Under the pieces are notes generated by a model. The model was not told where the DNA came from and ran no database searches. It saw only the letters and a list, made by a program, of their open reading frames with translations. DNA of 64,000 bases from Psychrobacter vallis (lineage in GTDB: Bacteria > Pseudomonadota > Gammaproteobacteria > Pseudomonadales > Moraxellaceae): positions 1 through 64,000 of the forward strand of contig NZ_CAJHBU010000016.1 in assembly GCF_904846715.1 (NCBI RefSeq). The letters run 5' to 3'. Positions 1 through 8,355 of this stretch are shown in pieces. How positions within the stretch are numbered: position 1 is the first letter of the stretch; the number at the start of each line of letters is the position of its first letter. Both the position numbers and the translations under genes were made by a program.

Positions 1-196
1 CAGAAGCTAACTTAATTAAGTCCCCTTGCTGTGGGTGTGTATTATATAGATTTACACATGGCTGTCAAATAGTATTTACTGTTTTTTAACGTATTTTGAA
101 TATTTTTATGAGCTATGCTGACAACCATATGTTTTTATTGGTTTTATACTTTATAAAAAACCAATATTTTTTAACAACAACTCTTAACTTAGCTAC

Positions 197-682
197 TTAC
201 TTACTGGCTAATGCTTTTTCGATATCCGCTTTGATTGCTTCAGGTTTGGTGGTTGGTGCATAACGATCGATAACTTGCCCATCACTGCCAATTAAAAATT
301 TGGTGAAATTCCATTTAATACCGTCGGTTAGCAAACCACCCTTTTGGTCTTTGAGCCATTTAAAAATTGGGTGAGCCTCTGCCCCGTTCACATCAACTTT
401 TGCCATCATTGGGAAGCTGACACCATAGTTCTTTTGGCAAAATGCACCAATCTCATCATTGCTACCCGGATCTTGGCTACCGAACTGATTGCAAGGAAAG
501 CCAATGACAACCAACCCTTGACTCTCATATTGTTTATGCAGCGCTTCTAGTCCTTCAAACTGTGGCGTAAACCCACATTTGCTTGCGGTATTGACGATTA
601 GCAACACCTTCCCTTCATATTCAGAAAATTCTTGCGTGTTGCCGTCCATGCGCTCAGCGGTAAAATCATAAATAATGCTCAT
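197..682 (-). CDS. Glutathione peroxidase family protein
   Basis: Thiol peroxidase of the glutathione peroxidase (BtuE/Gpo) family, reducing hydrogen and organic peroxides in the cytoplasm. The protein is about 161 residues, normal for bacterial members. Visible motifs are the peroxidatic cysteine region TASKCGFTPQ near residue 35, the glutamine-containing GFPCNQFGSQDPGS loop near residue 63, and the WNFTKFLI segment carrying the conserved Trp and Asn near residue 125. Two adjacent ATG codons are possible. The second (682) lies 6 bases after AAGGA, so I prefer it over 685. It lies just downstream of msrB on the same strand, which makes a small oxidative-stress pair, though 160 bases separate them. 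Family assignment is firm; the in vivo reductant (often thioredoxin in bacteria) is not shown by the sequence. Confidence 0.95.
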   Translation of the reverse strand: MSIIYDFTAERMDGNTQEFSEYEGKVLLIVNTASKCGFTPQFEGLEALHKQYESQGLVVIGFPCNQFGSQDPGSNDEIGAFCQKNYGVSFPMMAKVDVNGAEAHPIFKWLKDQKGGLLTDGIKWNFTKFLIGSDGQVIDRYAPTTKPEAIKADIEKALASK

Positions 683-845
683 CATTTATCCTTAAATTGA
701 TTGATGTCTTATGTTGTTTGATTGGCAACGCTACTTTTTTTAATAATATTAATATACAGCGCCAATAATAAAAAAGGAAGCCACATGTGCTTCCCTTCTC
801 TACTTCTAAAACTGTCTATGTCTAAGCTAAGAACCACGCTCAAAA

Positions 846-1271
846 CTATTTTTCAGATTTATCCAAATCGATAGATACGGAGTTGATGCAATAGCGCATG
901 CCTGTCGTTTCACGTGGTCCATCAGGGAAAACATGGCCTAGATGCGCGCCGCAGTTGCTACAGGTGACTTCTGTTCGAGTCATGCCAAGTGAATTATCGA
1001 CATGCTCTTCTATAGCACTGTTATCGATTCCTTGATCGAAACTTGGCCAACCACAGCTGGCATCGAATTTACTGCTTGAATCGAACAAACTGGCGCCGCA
1101 GCCTTTACAGCGATAAACGCCGTCATCGGTCGCATCGTTATAAACACCTGTAAATGGACGCTCTGTGCCCTTCTCACGCATCACATGGTATTCATCCGCG
1201 CTTAGGCGTTCTTTCCAATCAGCTTCGGTAAGTTGGCTGATTTCTTCTTGACTTAGTTGATTGTCTTGCAT
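846..1271 (-). CDS. msrB: Peptide-methionine (R)-S-oxide reductase MsrB
   Basis: Reduces methionine-R-sulfoxide in oxidised proteins. The 141-residue chain has the two zinc-binding CxxC pairs (CKGCG near residue 55 and CSNCG near residue 104) and the catalytic cysteine in the C-terminal motif GMRYCINS. The [10 protein letters not shown] segment typical of MsrB is also present. AAGGA lies 7 bases upstream of the ATG, supporting the start. It is a single-domain MsrB with no MsrA fusion. It sits upstream of the glutathione peroxidase on the same strand, consistent with a shared role in repair of oxidative damage. Confidence 0.97.
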   Translation of the reverse strand: MQDNQLSQEEISQLTEADWKERLSADEYHVMREKGTERPFTGVYNDATDDGVYRCKGCGASLFDSSSKFDASCGWPSFDQGIDNSAIEEHVDNSLGMTRTEVTCSNCGAHLGHVFPDGPRETTGMRYCINSVSIDLDKSEK

Positions 1272-1454
1272 GACTTATCCTTATTTAATTATGTATTATC
1301 TAAGCGGCAATGTTTGAGCAGCTAGCAAAATTTATCGTCATATTAATGTAAAAACGATGTGCTGTATCTGTTGGCTAGCTGTTCACTATTCAAGCCATAT
1401 ATTACAAGAATGGTACTGATGCACATTATCAGGAGTAGGTTATTACTTATATAA

Positions 1455-1471
1455 TGCAAGATATTCTTGCA
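1455..1471. promoter_or_regulatory. Palindromic operator candidate 1 upstream of the XRE-aminotransferase gene
   Basis: TGCAAGATATTCTTGCA is a perfect inverted repeat (7-bp arms, 3-bp centre) about 120 bases before the start codon of the HTH-containing gene. A TATAAT follows at 1478-1483. The size and symmetry fit a dimeric XRE repressor site. Binding by the downstream protein is inferred. Confidence 0.5.
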
Positions 1472-1523
1472 ATTAATTATAATTTAAAAAATCTTGTATT
1501 GTACCTTGTATTAAACTGATATA

Positions 1524-1540
1524 TGCAATAATATCTTGCA
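1524..1540. promoter_or_regulatory. Palindromic operator candidate 2 upstream of the XRE-aminotransferase gene
   Basis: TGCAATAATATCTTGCA repeats the TGCAA...TTGCA arms and 17-bp length of the site at 1455-1471. Further half-site-like CTTGTATT words lie between the two at 1493-1512. Two copies of one palindrome in one short promoter region suggest autoregulation by the XRE domain encoded at 1592. Confidence 0.5.
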
Positions 1541-1591
1541 TTAGCACTTTATCTAATACGAAATAATTGATTAAAAAAGGCTTGGATAAAC

Positions 1592-3271
1592 ATGGTCGAT
1601 GACAATAGTAAAGACACACAAGCGGAACGGTTGGTACAGTTACGCCGCGATAAAGGCTTTACTGCTGAACAACTGGCTCAAGCGATGACAGCAGCAGGTG
1701 CAAAGGTTAGTCGCGGGGCGATTTCTAATTGGGAGCGTGGAACAAACGGCATTGTTTCATCCAAACTACCCACACTAGCGCGTATTTTGGGCTGTAGCGA
1801 AGGCTATCTATTGCGAGGCGAGCTAAAAAACGATGTCAATGACCATACCCCTTCAACAAATAGCACTTCAATAAACGACACTGCACATAAGAACGAAAGT
1901 TTAAGTGCAGATTCGGTTATTCATATACTACCGCATGATGAAAATTCGCTTCAACCAAAAACATCCATTACAGCCTCTACAAAGACAGCTTCTGATAGTC
2001 GCAAAAACTCACAAGACAACCCGATGAGCGGTCACTCTATGAATGCATTAAAAAAATCTGATAAATTGCAAAATGTCTGCTACGACATTCGTGGCCCTCT
2101 ATTACAGACCGCTAATAGAATGGAGGCCGAAGGCAAACGCATATTAAAGCTTAACGTCGGTAATCCCGCACCTTTTGGTCTAGAAGCTCCTCATGAAATT
2201 TTGCGTGACGTGGCCATGAATTTGCCTGAGGCCACAGGATATTCGGATTCGCAAGGGATTTTTTCGGCGCGCAAGGCAGTATTGCAATATTACCAATCAA
2301 AAGGTTTGCTATCGGCAGTCGATGTCCGTGATGTCTATCTTGGTAATGGTGTCTCTGAGTTGATTGTCATGACCATGCAGGCGTTGATGAACGATGGTGA
2401 TGAAGTTCTGATTCCAATGCCAGACTACCCGCTTTGGACGGCAGCAGCCAATCTATCTGGTGGTACGGCTGTCCATTATCGCTGTAATGAAGCAGATAAC
2501 TGGCATCCTGATATCGAAGACATAAAGTCTAAAATTACCAGTAAAACCAAGGGCATTGTGGTAATTAATCCCAATAACCCGACAGGCGCACTTTATAGCG
2601 ATGACTTGCTACGACAAATTATTGATGTCGCTAAAGAGCATGATTTAATCATCATGGCTGATGAGATTTATGATCGCATTCTTTATGATGATACCGTACA
2701 CACGCCAATGAGCACCTTAACCGACGATGTCCTTGTGCTTTCATACAACGGCTTGTCAAAATCGCACCGTATTGCGGGATTTCGCGCAGGTTGGATGATG
2801 GTATCTGGTCGCAAGCAACATGCAGCGGACTTTATTGAAGGCTTGGATATGCTGGCATCCATGCGTTTGTGTTCTAATGTTCAAGGTCAGTATGCCATTC
2901 AAACAGCGATGGGTGGCTACCAAAGTATGAAAGATTTGACGTCGCAAAAAGGTCGTCTGTATAAGCAGCGTGAAATGGCGGTATCACGACTCAATGCGAT
3001 TAAAGGCATTTCTTGCACCATGCCGCAAGGCGCGTTTTACTGCTTCCCCAAAATGGATCCTGAGGTATACCCTATCGAAGATGATATGAGCTTTATGATG
3101 GATTTGCTGATTGAAGAGAACGTGTTAATGGTGCAAGGCACAGGGTTCAATTGGGATAAACCAGATCACTTTCGCTTGGTGTTCTTACCAAACCTGCATG
3201 ACTTAGAAAATGCGATGGATCGCTTAGACCGCTTCTTTGCCAAAAAACGTCAGCAATTTGGCACAAATTAA
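1592..3271 (+). CDS. alaA: XRE-family HTH regulator fused to AlaA-type aminotransferase
   Basis: A two-part protein of 559 residues. Residues about 10-75 form a Cro/C1 (XRE) helix-turn-helix domain, with signature segments QLAQAMTAAGAKVSRGAISN and WERGTNGI. A polar Ser/Thr/Asn-rich linker spans about 76-145. From about residue 150 the chain matches the fold-type I, PLP-dependent alanine aminotransferase AlaA (YfbQ), with LKLNVGNPAPFG, INPNNPTGA, MADEIYDRI and the PLP lysine in YNGLSKSHRIAGFR. AlaA transfers amino groups between alanine/pyruvate and glutamate/2-oxoglutarate. Stand-alone AlaA is about 405 residues, so the extra ~150 residues are the fusion. Internal ATGs at 2024 and 2039 could give a free enzyme, but I see no strong ribosome site there. 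Palindromes upstream suggest autoregulation. The enzyme family is sure; the link between DNA binding and metabolism is inference. Confidence 0.9.
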   Translation: MVDDNSKDTQAERLVQLRRDKGFTAEQLAQAMTAAGAKVSRGAISNWERGTNGIVSSKLPTLARILGCSEGYLLRGELKNDVNDHTPSTNSTSINDTAHKNESLSADSVIHILPHDENSLQPKTSITASTKTASDSRKNSQDNPMSGHSMNALKKSDKLQNVCYDIRGPLLQTANRMEAEGKRILKLNVGNPAPFGLEAPHEILRDVAMNLPEATGYSDSQGIFSARKAVLQYYQSKGLLSAVDVRDVYLGNGVSELIVMTMQALMNDGDEVLIPMPDYPLWTAAANLSGGTAVHYRCNEADNWHPDIEDIKSKITSKTKGIVVINPNNPTGALYSDDLLRQIIDVAKEHDLIIMADEIYDRILYDDTVHTPMSTLTDDVLVLSYNGLSKSHRIAGFRAGWMMVSGRKQHAADFIEGLDMLASMRLCSNVQGQYAIQTAMGGYQSMKDLTSQKGRLYKQREMAVSRLNAIKGISCTMPQGAFYCFPKMDPEVYPIEDDMSFMMDLLIEENVLMVQGTGFNWDKPDHFRLVFLPNLHDLENAMDRLDRFFAKKRQQFGTN

Positions 3272-3285
3272 ACCGTAATTTGATA

Positions 3286-3326
3286 GAAAAAAGCGCTGAT
3301 CGGCATGATACCGATAAGCGCTTTTT
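3286..3326 (+). terminator. Rho-independent terminator after the aminotransferase gene
   Basis: Hairpin AAAAAGCGCT-n-ATCGG ... CCGAT-n-AGCGCTTTTT with a T-run begins 15 bases past the stop. The flanking A-run also makes it usable for the opposing phosphate transporter transcript ending at 3391. Confidence 0.85.
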
Positions 3327-3390
3327 ATTGTTTTTAATGATACAACACAGTCTATTTGACTGTTTGAGCTGTATTAAAAATTAAACGGTC

Positions 3391-4998
3391 CTAAAAAATA
3401 TTGCTCAATATGACATAGCTGATTGCTGACATTGTTGCAGCCGCAGGAAGAGTAATAACCCATGCCAAACCGATCGGCTTCATAAGTGCCCAATTGGTAT
3501 CTCTATTGACAATACCAATGCCCAGTACTGCGCCTACTAAAGTATGCGTACTCGATACTGGCAGACCCAAAGTCGATGCGCCCATTACGACAGCAGCAGC
3601 AGCCAATTCAGCTGAAAATCCAGAAGCGGGATGCATTTTTGCCAAATTGGTACCGACGGTTTGAATCACCTCTTTACCAATGAACCAAAGACCGACGATC
3701 AGCGCCACACCAAAAGTCAACATCACAGCAGGAGGTACCGCAGCTTCTGACGCAATACTATTGGTACGAATCACATCCATAATCGCAGCAAAAGGACCGA
3801 CAGCGTTGGCAATATCATTTGCACCATGACTAAAAGCAAACGCTGACGCAGTAAATACTTGCATCCAGCTAAACATAATAAACGTCGCTTTGGTCAAGTC
3901 TTCTTTATGTTTCCCGCGGATACTTTTGGTATAAATAAACGTCGCCAACCACACCAGCGCCGCTATCATGCCCATGATTAAAAAGCCTTGTAACGTCGTC
4001 ATGCCACCATTAACGTTTTTAAGGCCTTTAAATACGACCAAAGAGGTCATCACCGCGCCGCCTGCAGCAGCAATAATAGGTACCCATTGCTTGAGTGCTT
4101 TTAGCGTATCAAGGTTACTACGCTCGTTCTCGATTTCATAAAGCTGTTTGTAATAATCAGTCTCTAAATCTTCAACGACGCAATCATCATCCTTATAGAT
4201 TTCTTGATCGCGTAACATCGCCGACGTATAAGCCAATTGTTCTGACTCGGTCATAGCGTCCAAAAACTCTTTGTGGTTTTGCTTTAGGGTTTTTTTGTCG
4301 CCTTTCAGGTTTGCAAGATGCGCCTCTGTCCTATCATTATACTCAATGATATTCTTTTTAATTTGTCCATACAGTAAATAGGCCAATACACCACCTAATA
4401 ATGGTGACAATACCCAAGAAATGACGATAGTGCCAATCGTGCCCCAATTGACGGTAGATAACGCCATTTCAGTACCACCTAACGTGATACCCAATACGAT
4501 AGAACTGCCGACGACCCCACCGATAATAGAATGCGTGGTCGATACTGGTAAACCCTTACGAGTGGCAATTAGCAACCAAAATGCGGCCGCAATAAGCGCT
4601 GAAAGCATGACATAAATAAACTGGTTGGGTGTCACCGATAGGCCATCTAAATCGACAATACCACTTCGAATGGTGTCTGTCACTTCACCACCTGCCAGCA
4701 CTGCGCCAGATACTTCAAATATCGCCGCGATACCCAGCGCTTGCGGGATAGTCAATGTGCCCGCACCCACTGACGTACCAAAAGAGTTGGCGACATCGTT
4801 ACCACCAATATTGAATGCCATAAAGACACCAAATGCGGTTGCCACAATAAATAGCGTCGTCTGTTGACGCATTGTGTAGTCTAGACCCCACCACAAAAAG
4901 TAGGCGGTCATCGCAATCAGTAAAATGGCAAAAAATAAATTTATTCTCATAGAGCCGACTGTTTTGGTTGACTCTGTAGAACTGCTGCTAATACCCAT
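3391..4998 (-). CDS. Inorganic phosphate transporter, PiT family
   Basis: Integral membrane low-affinity phosphate (metal-phosphate) symporter of 535 residues. Both halves carry the PiT signature: FNIGGNDVANSFGTSVG near residue 65 and FSHGANDIANAVGPF near residue 392, with the paired SVTPNQ/PVSSTH-type loops (LPVSTTHS and LPVSSTHT). About ten to twelve hydrophobic segments are visible. A charged cytoplasmic loop (about residues 215-295) splits the halves and is rich in Glu, Asp and Lys. It is longer than E. coli PitA mainly in this loop. The ATG at 4998 is used; a later Met at residue 17 is an alternative. It shares its strand with the polyphosphate kinase gene upstream, but a 614-base gap suggests its own promoter. 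Confidence 0.93.
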   Translation of the reverse strand: MGISSSSTESTKTVGSMRINLFFAILLIAMTAYFLWWGLDYTMRQQTTLFIVATAFGVFMAFNIGGNDVANSFGTSVGAGTLTIPQALGIAAIFEVSGAVLAGGEVTDTIRSGIVDLDGLSVTPNQFIYVMLSALIAAAFWLLIATRKGLPVSTTHSIIGGVVGSSIVLGITLGGTEMALSTVNWGTIGTIVISWVLSPLLGGVLAYLLYGQIKKNIIEYNDRTEAHLANLKGDKKTLKQNHKEFLDAMTESEQLAYTSAMLRDQEIYKDDDCVVEDLETDYYKQLYEIENERSNLDTLKALKQWVPIIAAAGGAVMTSLVVFKGLKNVNGGMTTLQGFLIMGMIAALVWLATFIYTKSIRGKHKEDLTKATFIMFSWMQVFTASAFAFSHGANDIANAVGPFAAIMDVIRTNSIASEAAVPPAVMLTFGVALIVGLWFIGKEVIQTVGTNLAKMHPASGFSAELAAAAVVMGASTLGLPVSSTHTLVGAVLGIGIVNRDTNWALMKPIGLAWVITLPAAATMSAISYVILSNIF

Positions 4999-5612
4999 AC
5001 GTTGATACGTCCTGCGTAAGCTGATTGAAATTATATGCGGTTGATGGCATTGCGTCGCTATCGATAATGTTTGTTATGGCATTTGACATTAAGATAACGT
5101 GAATAAAACGCGCAACGTGCTCTATAAATAGCGTGTTTTCTAATGACTGTTTTGATGCACTACCCTATCGCTTTGACGTTTGGCTTTACTTGACGATATT
5201 AAATAAGGTAAAACATCATTCCATAGATCACAAAGCCGCAAGTAATATTGCCAAATCATCTGATTACAGCATCTTGCGGCTTAGATTTTTATAGTGATAT
5301 CTTTGATATAAATAATGAGCACTGTCAAAATCTTGGTCGAAACGGTTAAGACATCTGCATCAAACAACCAAAATACTCTGCTTGCTGGGTACAGCCAAAT
5401 GCACAGCAGAGTCTATGACGCGCTATTATATTAAATATAAGCACATAATGCATGATGATATTACGAGATTTGTAACTGCCAGTGTATGACTCAGGCAATG
5501 TCATTATTCAACTGGCAATTATAGCCTTTTTTCATCACTTTTCTAGGGCGTGTCCTCATTTTAAAAATTTAAACAGCGCCAAAATTATAACGCGCAATAT
5601 ATGCTAGTTTCC
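4999..5612. other. 614-base spacer upstream of the Pi transporter
   Basis: No convincing ORF, tRNA or rRNA. It should hold the promoter of the leftward Pi transporter, but I found no clear Pho box. Around 5189-5215 there is a weak match to one end of the 145-bp repeat family (TTGACGATATTAAATAAG). TAGGGCGTGT at 5544 matches the tip of the MITE-like elements at 17967 and 59365. Confidence 0.6.
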
Positions 5613-7310
5613 CTATACTTCTGACAATTGCTCAATCGCATGATCCAAAATAGCCAATCGCGCTTGACGCTTTTCATTGGTCGCTATAACACACCAAGGC
5701 GCAGCTTTTGTATCAGTACGTGCCAGCATGTCAGCAGCTGACTGTACGTAATCTGACCACTTATCGCGGTTGCGCCAATCATCGTCAGTTAACTTAAATT
5801 GCTTATGCGGGGTCTCTTCGCGCGCTTTGAAACGTTTCAGCTGTTCTTTTTTATCGATGGCCAGCCAGTATTTGATGACGATTGTACCAGCTGCTGTGAG
5901 ATCCGCTTCAAAGCGATTGATTTCATCATAAGCACGTTGCCATGCCTCATCGTCAGCAAATCCTTCAACACGCTCAACCAAAACCCGCCCATACCACGTA
6001 CGATCAAAAATGGCGATACGGCTGACGCGATTTCTTTGTTCACTGGGTAATTTTGTCCAAAAACGCCACAGATAAGGGTGCTGTGATTCGTATAGCATCG
6101 GCGCACCAATATTATAAATTTGATATTCTCGTGGGTCGAGAGGCGCAACCAATCTTTTAATCGCGCCGCCCTTGCCAGCAGCATCCATTCCTTCAAATGC
6201 AAAAACAATATGACGACCTTGGCGGGCACGTAGGAGTTCAGCGAGGCGAGTTTGTTTTTCTGCCAACGCGGCACGATAGTCAGACTTATCTAGCTCTGAA
6301 TCATCGATATTTTTTAGGCGCTTAGGTATTTTGACAGCTTCGAATTTTTCGGGTTCGATTGCTTGATCCGGCGACTTATCAACGGCAGATTTCGCAGACT
6401 GTGGCTCATTTTTGGCAGAGTTATCAACAGTTGTTTTACTACTCACTAACGCGGTTTGCATGGCGTGCAGTACTTCGTGACAAAACTGTTCGGCAGCTTG
6501 CGACTTGTCTTCGCCATCAATGATGATCCAATCTTCCTGCTGTCTTAGCAGAGTCACTGCCACGTCATTAAATGTCTCGATGACTTTTTTGCTATTCCAA
6601 TCAATTTGATACAAGAACTGTGGATCTGCTTCGCTGTCATTTAGCCGCGCTTGTAGTGTATCAATATCGACATGAAACCAACATTTTAGTAATCTGGTTT
6701 GATTGGCGACCAGATCTTTTTCGAACTCTTTTAGCCTAATAAGTTGCTGCTGCAAATAATCTTGCCATGTTGTGATAGTAAGTTGATTGATGTTTTCATC
6801 ACTATCATTTTTTGACTGTTTACCTTTTACCTGATTATTGCCCTCTTCATTGTCTAACGTTGCCATACGCATGACGTTATAAAGCAAATCGGCATACCAG
6901 TTGCCAAAGTACACCATCACATCACCATGACGCGGCATAACCTTGGTATGTGCTTGCCAAATTGGCTGATAATCCAATGGACAATCACCAATGATCGCCT
7001 CAACTTTTAAAAGCCGAGGATCTACCCATTGGCGCAATTGTTTAACGGCTGTGCCCTTACCTGCCTGCTCCATACCATTGACGAGCACCAACAGCCCTGT
7101 GGGTTTGTTGGTAGTGGGCGGCGTCTGTTGGCGCGTGGCGCGTAGTGCATATTGGGCAGTGACCAATGCCAATCTCAGTGCATCCTTGTCCATAGAAAAC
7201 TGACTGATAGGATTGGGCGTTAATCGCTCCTCTATGATGTGCTGGCTAAACTGGGCACTGACTGACTGCGGTGCGGCTGGTTCCGTCGTATTGTTCTTTT
7301 TACTCATCAT
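5613..7310 (-). CDS. pap: Polyphosphate:AMP phosphotransferase (PPK2 class II, two tandem domains)
   Basis: Transfers a phosphate from polyphosphate to AMP, giving ADP, in the cytoplasm. The 565-residue protein has two PPK2 domains. The first (about residues 40-290) has a Walker A-like VNGMEQAGKGTAVKQ. The second (about 330-560) has FEGMDAAGKGGAIKR, a conserved FDRTWYGRVLVERVEG block and a Trp/Lys-rich lid region. The domains are joined by a Ser/Lys/Asp-rich linker (about 290-330). This duplicated form is known for PAP enzymes of Acinetobacter johnsonii and Pseudomonas. AGAGGAG lies 5-8 bases before the two possible ATGs. It precedes the Pi transporter, giving a phosphate/polyphosphate theme. 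The family is sure; AMP specificity follows from the two-domain class. Confidence 0.92.
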   Translation of the reverse strand: MMSKKNNTTEPAAPQSVSAQFSQHIIEERLTPNPISQFSMDKDALRLALVTAQYALRATRQQTPPTTNKPTGLLVLVNGMEQAGKGTAVKQLRQWVDPRLLKVEAIIGDCPLDYQPIWQAHTKVMPRHGDVMVYFGNWYADLLYNVMRMATLDNEEGNNQVKGKQSKNDSDENINQLTITTWQDYLQQQLIRLKEFEKDLVANQTRLLKCWFHVDIDTLQARLNDSEADPQFLYQIDWNSKKVIETFNDVAVTLLRQQEDWIIIDGEDKSQAAEQFCHEVLHAMQTALVSSKTTVDNSAKNEPQSAKSAVDKSPDQAIEPEKFEAVKIPKRLKNIDDSELDKSDYRAALAEKQTRLAELLRARQGRHIVFAFEGMDAAGKGGAIKRLVAPLDPREYQIYNIGAPMLYESQHPYLWRFWTKLPSEQRNRVSRIAIFDRTWYGRVLVERVEGFADDEAWQRAYDEINRFEADLTAAGTIVIKYWLAIDKKEQLKRFKAREETPHKQFKLTDDDWRNRDKWSDYVQSAADMLARTDTKAAPWCVIATNEKRQARLAILDHAIEQLSEV

Positions 7311-7557
7311 TGGACTCCTCTTATAATTGAAAACTCACCAGCTCAATCATAGCATTGGCCTCATTGAGTAAATAACGCTGCTATGTAACAGTTTGACGTT
7401 TGTATTCTGCTTTATTTTCTTTTAAGGTATTCACAATCTGAGAGGCACGCTTTGAGACATATTATTAAGCATCAATAGAAGCCTAACGCTCAGCACTACT
7501 TTGCTCGTCTGACTCTTGCTTCAGTTATAACTTTTACTTTTATAGAGGATTTTTACC

Positions 7558-8271
7558 ATGTCTGCTTTAGCCGATTTACAACAGCATTTGATACGTTTTT
7601 GGGCACTACCACATCATCAAGATGCTGCACTAAACACCAAGCTCAATGAAGTACAAGCATGGCAACAATCGCGACTCCAGCGTACTCATAGTGAGCTGTT
7701 TGAACAACCAAAGAATCAGCTGATGGCAGATTACTTTTTAACAAAACTGTATGGTGGTGAAGAGTTTAAATTGTTGGCCAAACAATTAGAACGCATTCTT
7801 CCAAAAGCCAAAAAGCTTGAACGGCTTGCTAAGGAATCAGCGTTAGAGGCCGGGAGTATGGGGATTCAAGCAGCAATTTTAGCGATTGAGTTGGATTTAC
7901 ATTTGGCAAGATGGCTGTTAGCTCAAGATTTGCCAGTAAACGAAGACAATATGCTGGCGGCGTATCGCGCGGTCGATGAAGCAGATGAGCGCCGCGTACA
8001 GATTGGCAACCTAAAAGAAGTCTGCTATCGCACCGACAAACACCTAAATTCCTTTATGCTCAAAAAAGCATTTGCCTTGGCTAAAGGCACCGCCTACCGT
8101 TATGACTTCAAACCCCTTTATGACTTTATTGATACAGGCTTTAAAGCCATGAAGCCCCTGAAAAGTGTGAGCAGCTTTATTGAACCGTTTTGTGAGCGTG
8201 AGCTTGAGATTATTGACCAAGTTCATGAGACGGATAATGGCGGTAAGCCAGTAGCGTTTGGTGTATCATAG
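7558..8271 (+). CDS. FFLEELY-motif protein of unknown function
   Basis: A 237-residue, mostly helical soluble protein. It carries MADYFLTKLYGGEEF (about residues 58-72), which corresponds to the eponymous motif of the FFLEELY-motif protein family found in Moraxellaceae and relatives. No signal peptide, membrane segment or known catalytic motif is visible. AGAGGA lies 8 bases before the ATG. It is followed 84 bases later by ubiE, so it may be cotranscribed with the ubiquinone genes. That adjacency is the only functional hint. No function should be assumed. Confidence 0.75.
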   Translation: MSALADLQQHLIRFWALPHHQDAALNTKLNEVQAWQQSRLQRTHSELFEQPKNQLMADYFLTKLYGGEEFKLLAKQLERILPKAKKLERLAKESALEAGSMGIQAAILAIELDLHLARWLLAQDLPVNEDNMLAAYRAVDEADERRVQIGNLKEVCYRTDKHLNSFMLKKAFALAKGTAYRYDFKPLYDFIDTGFKAMKPLKSVSSFIEPFCERELEIIDQVHETDNGGKPVAFGVS

Positions 8272-8355
8272 GACTAATGACGTGCTTAGCTACTATAACG
8301 GCCACTTTATGTGTCGCAAAAAGACAACCGCAAAAATAAATAATAGGATAATACT

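Noticed and set aside
5189-5215. Eighth copy of the 145-bp repeat upstream of the Pi transporter
   Set aside because: Only one end (TTGACGATATTAAATAAG) resembles the family. The core and right end are not recognisable, so I did not count it.
4999-5612. Search for a Pho box upstream of the phosphate transporter
   Set aside because: Only scattered TGTCAT/CTGTCA-like words at wrong spacing; no tandem 7-mer pair with an 11-base period.
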